From Deltaproteobacteria bacterium (GTDB taxonomy: Bacteria > Desulfobacterota > Desulfobacteria > Desulfobacterales > SG8-13), in contig DAOVBC010000122.1 of the NCBI GenBank assembly GCA_030670715.1, forward strand, positions 1 through 6,877: DNA of 6,877 bases, given 5' to 3'. This document shows positions 5,438 through 6,877 of this stretch, piece after piece. The notes beneath the pieces were generated by a model that was given only the letters and a program-made list of their open reading frames with translations, did no database searches and had not been told where the DNA came from. The first letter of the stretch is position 1; the number at the start of each line of letters is the position of its first letter. Position numbers and translations under genes: made by a program.

Positions 5438-6877
5438 TCACCGCAACTTCGTTCCCGGCTTTACTTTACCGGCCGGGGTTATTAGCGTGGTAGCCCCCTT
5501 GTCATCAACCGCTGCCAGCAGCATTCCGTTGGACAGGGTGCCCATGATTTTAGCCGGTTTTAAATTGGCCACGACAACAATCTGCTTGCCCACCAGGTCA
5601 TCCGGGCGATAATCGGCCGCAATCCCTGCTACGATCGTTCTTTTTTCTCCCAGGTCGATTTCAAGTTTCAGGAGTTTTTTGGCCCGGGGAATGACCTCGG
5701 CCTTCACCACGGTGGCAACCCGCAAATCCACACCGGCAAAGTCTTCAATTGAAATTTCAGGTGTCATTTTTTGTTTCTCTTCAACCGGGCCGGTCGGTTC
5801 CCGGGCAGCGGTTTTATCCTTTTTGAGATCGATTCGCGGAAACAGAATAATTGATTTTAACAGCTGCGTGCCGGGCTGAATCGTAGGCCAGGTCTTGAGT
5901 CGATCAAGGGTGTAAAACGCCTGATCCGGATCCAGGCCAAGATGCTTTTGCATCGTCTTTGCGGTGTCCGGCATGACAGGATAGATCAACCCGGAAATAA
6001 TGCGAAGCCCTTCAAGGAGGCTGTAAATGACGGTTTCCAGCTGTTTGCGGCTGGAGTCTTTTTTTGCAAGCTCCCAGGGAGCCATGACGTCAATATACTT
6101 GTTCATGCGGCCGATGAAGTCCCAGGTCGCTATCAGGGCTTTGTGAAAGGCAAATGCAGACATTGCCTCTTCGTATTCATCCACGGCCTCCATGGCATCT
6201 GATTCCAGTCCCTGTGCCAGTTCGGTCGCCATTTCCGGGTCCACCGCAGGGACGATGCCTTTGAAATATTTCTGAGCCATGGTCAGGGTTCTGGAGAACA
6301 GGTTGCCGAGGTCATTGGCAAGGTCCGAATTGATACGCTGTACCAATGCCGTTTCGGAAAAGTTTGAATCGAGACCGAAGGCCATGTCCCGGGTCAGGAA
6401 AAAGCGAAAAGCATCCAGCCCGTAAATATTTTTCAGGTCCAGGGGTTCGACCACATTCCCCAGGCTTTTGGACATCTTGCTCTGTTCGACGTTCCAGTAC
6501 CCGTGAACGTTCAGATGTTTGTAAATTTCGATGCCGGCCGCTTTGAGCATTATCGGCCAGTATATACCATGGGGCTTGAGAATATCCTTGGCAACAATGT
6601 GCTGGGCCACAGGCCAGAATTTTTTAAACCGTTCCCCGTCGGGGTACCCGAGTGCCGAAACGTAATTCAACAGGGCATCGAACCAGACGTATGTTACATA
6701 GTTTTCATCAAAAGGGAGCGTAATTCCCCACTTTAAACGTGATTTGGGGCGGGAAATGCAAAGATCTTCGAGGGGCTCCCGCAGGAAAGACAGCACTTCG
6801 TTTTTATACCGCTCGGGTCGGATAAAGTCCGGATGGCTGTTGATATGATCGATGAGCCATTGTTGATAGCGGCCCAT
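5438..6877 (-). CDS. metG: Methionyl-tRNA synthetase, C-terminal part (cut by window edge)
   Basis: Charges tRNA-Met with methionine in the cytoplasm. The window holds the last 479 residues, numbered here from the edge. The Met at the edge is internal: the text continues the catalytic domain and the family has about 640-660 residues, so roughly 170 N-terminal residues, with the HIGH motif, lie outside. Visible: VWFDALLNY (64-72), HIVAKDILKPHGIYWP (93-108), the ATP-binding KMSKS loop at 134-138 (6464-6478), the helical anticodon-binding domain about 170-330 with NKYIDVMAPWELAK (259-272), a charged linker about 350-375, and a Trbp111/EMAP-II-like tRNA-binding domain about 376-479 with DLRVATVVKAE (384-394), LLKLEIDLG (402-410), VAGIA (416-420) and VANLKP (436-441). 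This is the form with the fused C-terminal tRNA-binding domain. The stop is TGA at 5438-5440. No frameshift is visible. Confidence 0.97.
   Translation of the reverse strand: MGRYQQWLIDHINSHPDFIRPERYKNEVLSFLREPLEDLCISRPKSRLKWGITLPFDENYVTYVWFDALLNYVSALGYPDGERFKKFWPVAQHIVAKDILKPHGIYWPIMLKAAGIEIYKHLNVHGYWNVEQSKMSKSLGNVVEPLDLKNIYGLDAFRFFLTRDMAFGLDSNFSETALVQRINSDLANDLGNLFSRTLTMAQKYFKGIVPAVDPEMATELAQGLESDAMEAVDEYEEAMSAFAFHKALIATWDFIGRMNKYIDVMAPWELAKKDSSRKQLETVIYSLLEGLRIISGLIYPVMPDTAKTMQKHLGLDPDQAFYTLDRLKTWPTIQPGTQLLKSIILFPRIDLKKDKTAAREPTGPVEEKQKMTPEISIEDFAGVDLRVATVVKAEVIPRAKKLLKLEIDLGEKRTIVAGIAADYRPDDLVGKQIVVVANLKPAKIMGTLSNGMLLAAVDDKGATTLITPAGKVKPGTKLR

Noticed and set aside
375..6736. Plus-strand open frames of 60-176 codons across the three genes
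   Set aside because: All lie antisense to long minus-strand genes with clear family motifs, and their translations show no domain or plausible start signal.
6875..6877. ATG at the window edge as the metG start
   Set aside because: It would remove the HIGH motif and about a quarter of the enzyme; the text around it continues the catalytic domain, so it is an internal Met.

Overview
The window reads as part of the chromosome of a Gram-negative bacterium, most likely a deltaproteobacterium of the Desulfobacterales type (Desulfobacterota). This placement is an inference. It rests on a CMP-Kdo synthetase (lipopolysaccharide synthesis), a methionyl-tRNA synthetase with a fused C-terminal tRNA-binding domain, an unusually long GlmS-like protein, and gaps filled with 7-9 bp degenerate tandem repeats. 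I cannot name a species.

All three genes lie on the minus strand, so transcription runs from the right edge to the left. At the right (5438-6877) is the C-terminal three quarters or so of metG, cut by the window edge. A 365 bp gap of repeats follows, then a complete kdsB (4323-5072). A 240 bp gap, almost all repeat, comes next. Then comes a 1262-codon gene (294-4082) that resembles glmS (glutamine:fructose-6-phosphate amidotransferase) but is about twice the normal length. The last 293 bp at the left are again short tandem arrays. No RNA gene, CRISPR array, transposase or phage gene is visible.

The GlmS-like protein is the main item. It keeps the glutaminase signatures and both SIS (sugar isomerase) domains. 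By my ungapped alignment it also keeps the isomerase catalytic Lys/Glu/His and the tail lysine of E. coli GlmS. Its nucleophile cysteine, however, is residue 55 rather than residue 1, and no start codon precedes it. There are also three large insertions and about 200 residues beyond the point where GlmS normally ends. If active it would make glucosamine-6-phosphate, the precursor of UDP-GlcNAc for peptidoglycan and lipid A. kdsB activates Kdo for the lipopolysaccharide core, so the two genes share an envelope theme. metG is a housekeeping neighbour.

The second item is the repeats. Each gap carries short arrays with periods of 7, 8 or 9 bp. The array types on the two sides of the GlmS-like gene occur in mirror-image order and inverted orientation. 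One of them, a roughly 39 bp element built on TAAAATGCC, occurs four times, and three copies share the same irregular extra base. These are therefore copies of a defined dispersed element rather than independent slippage products.
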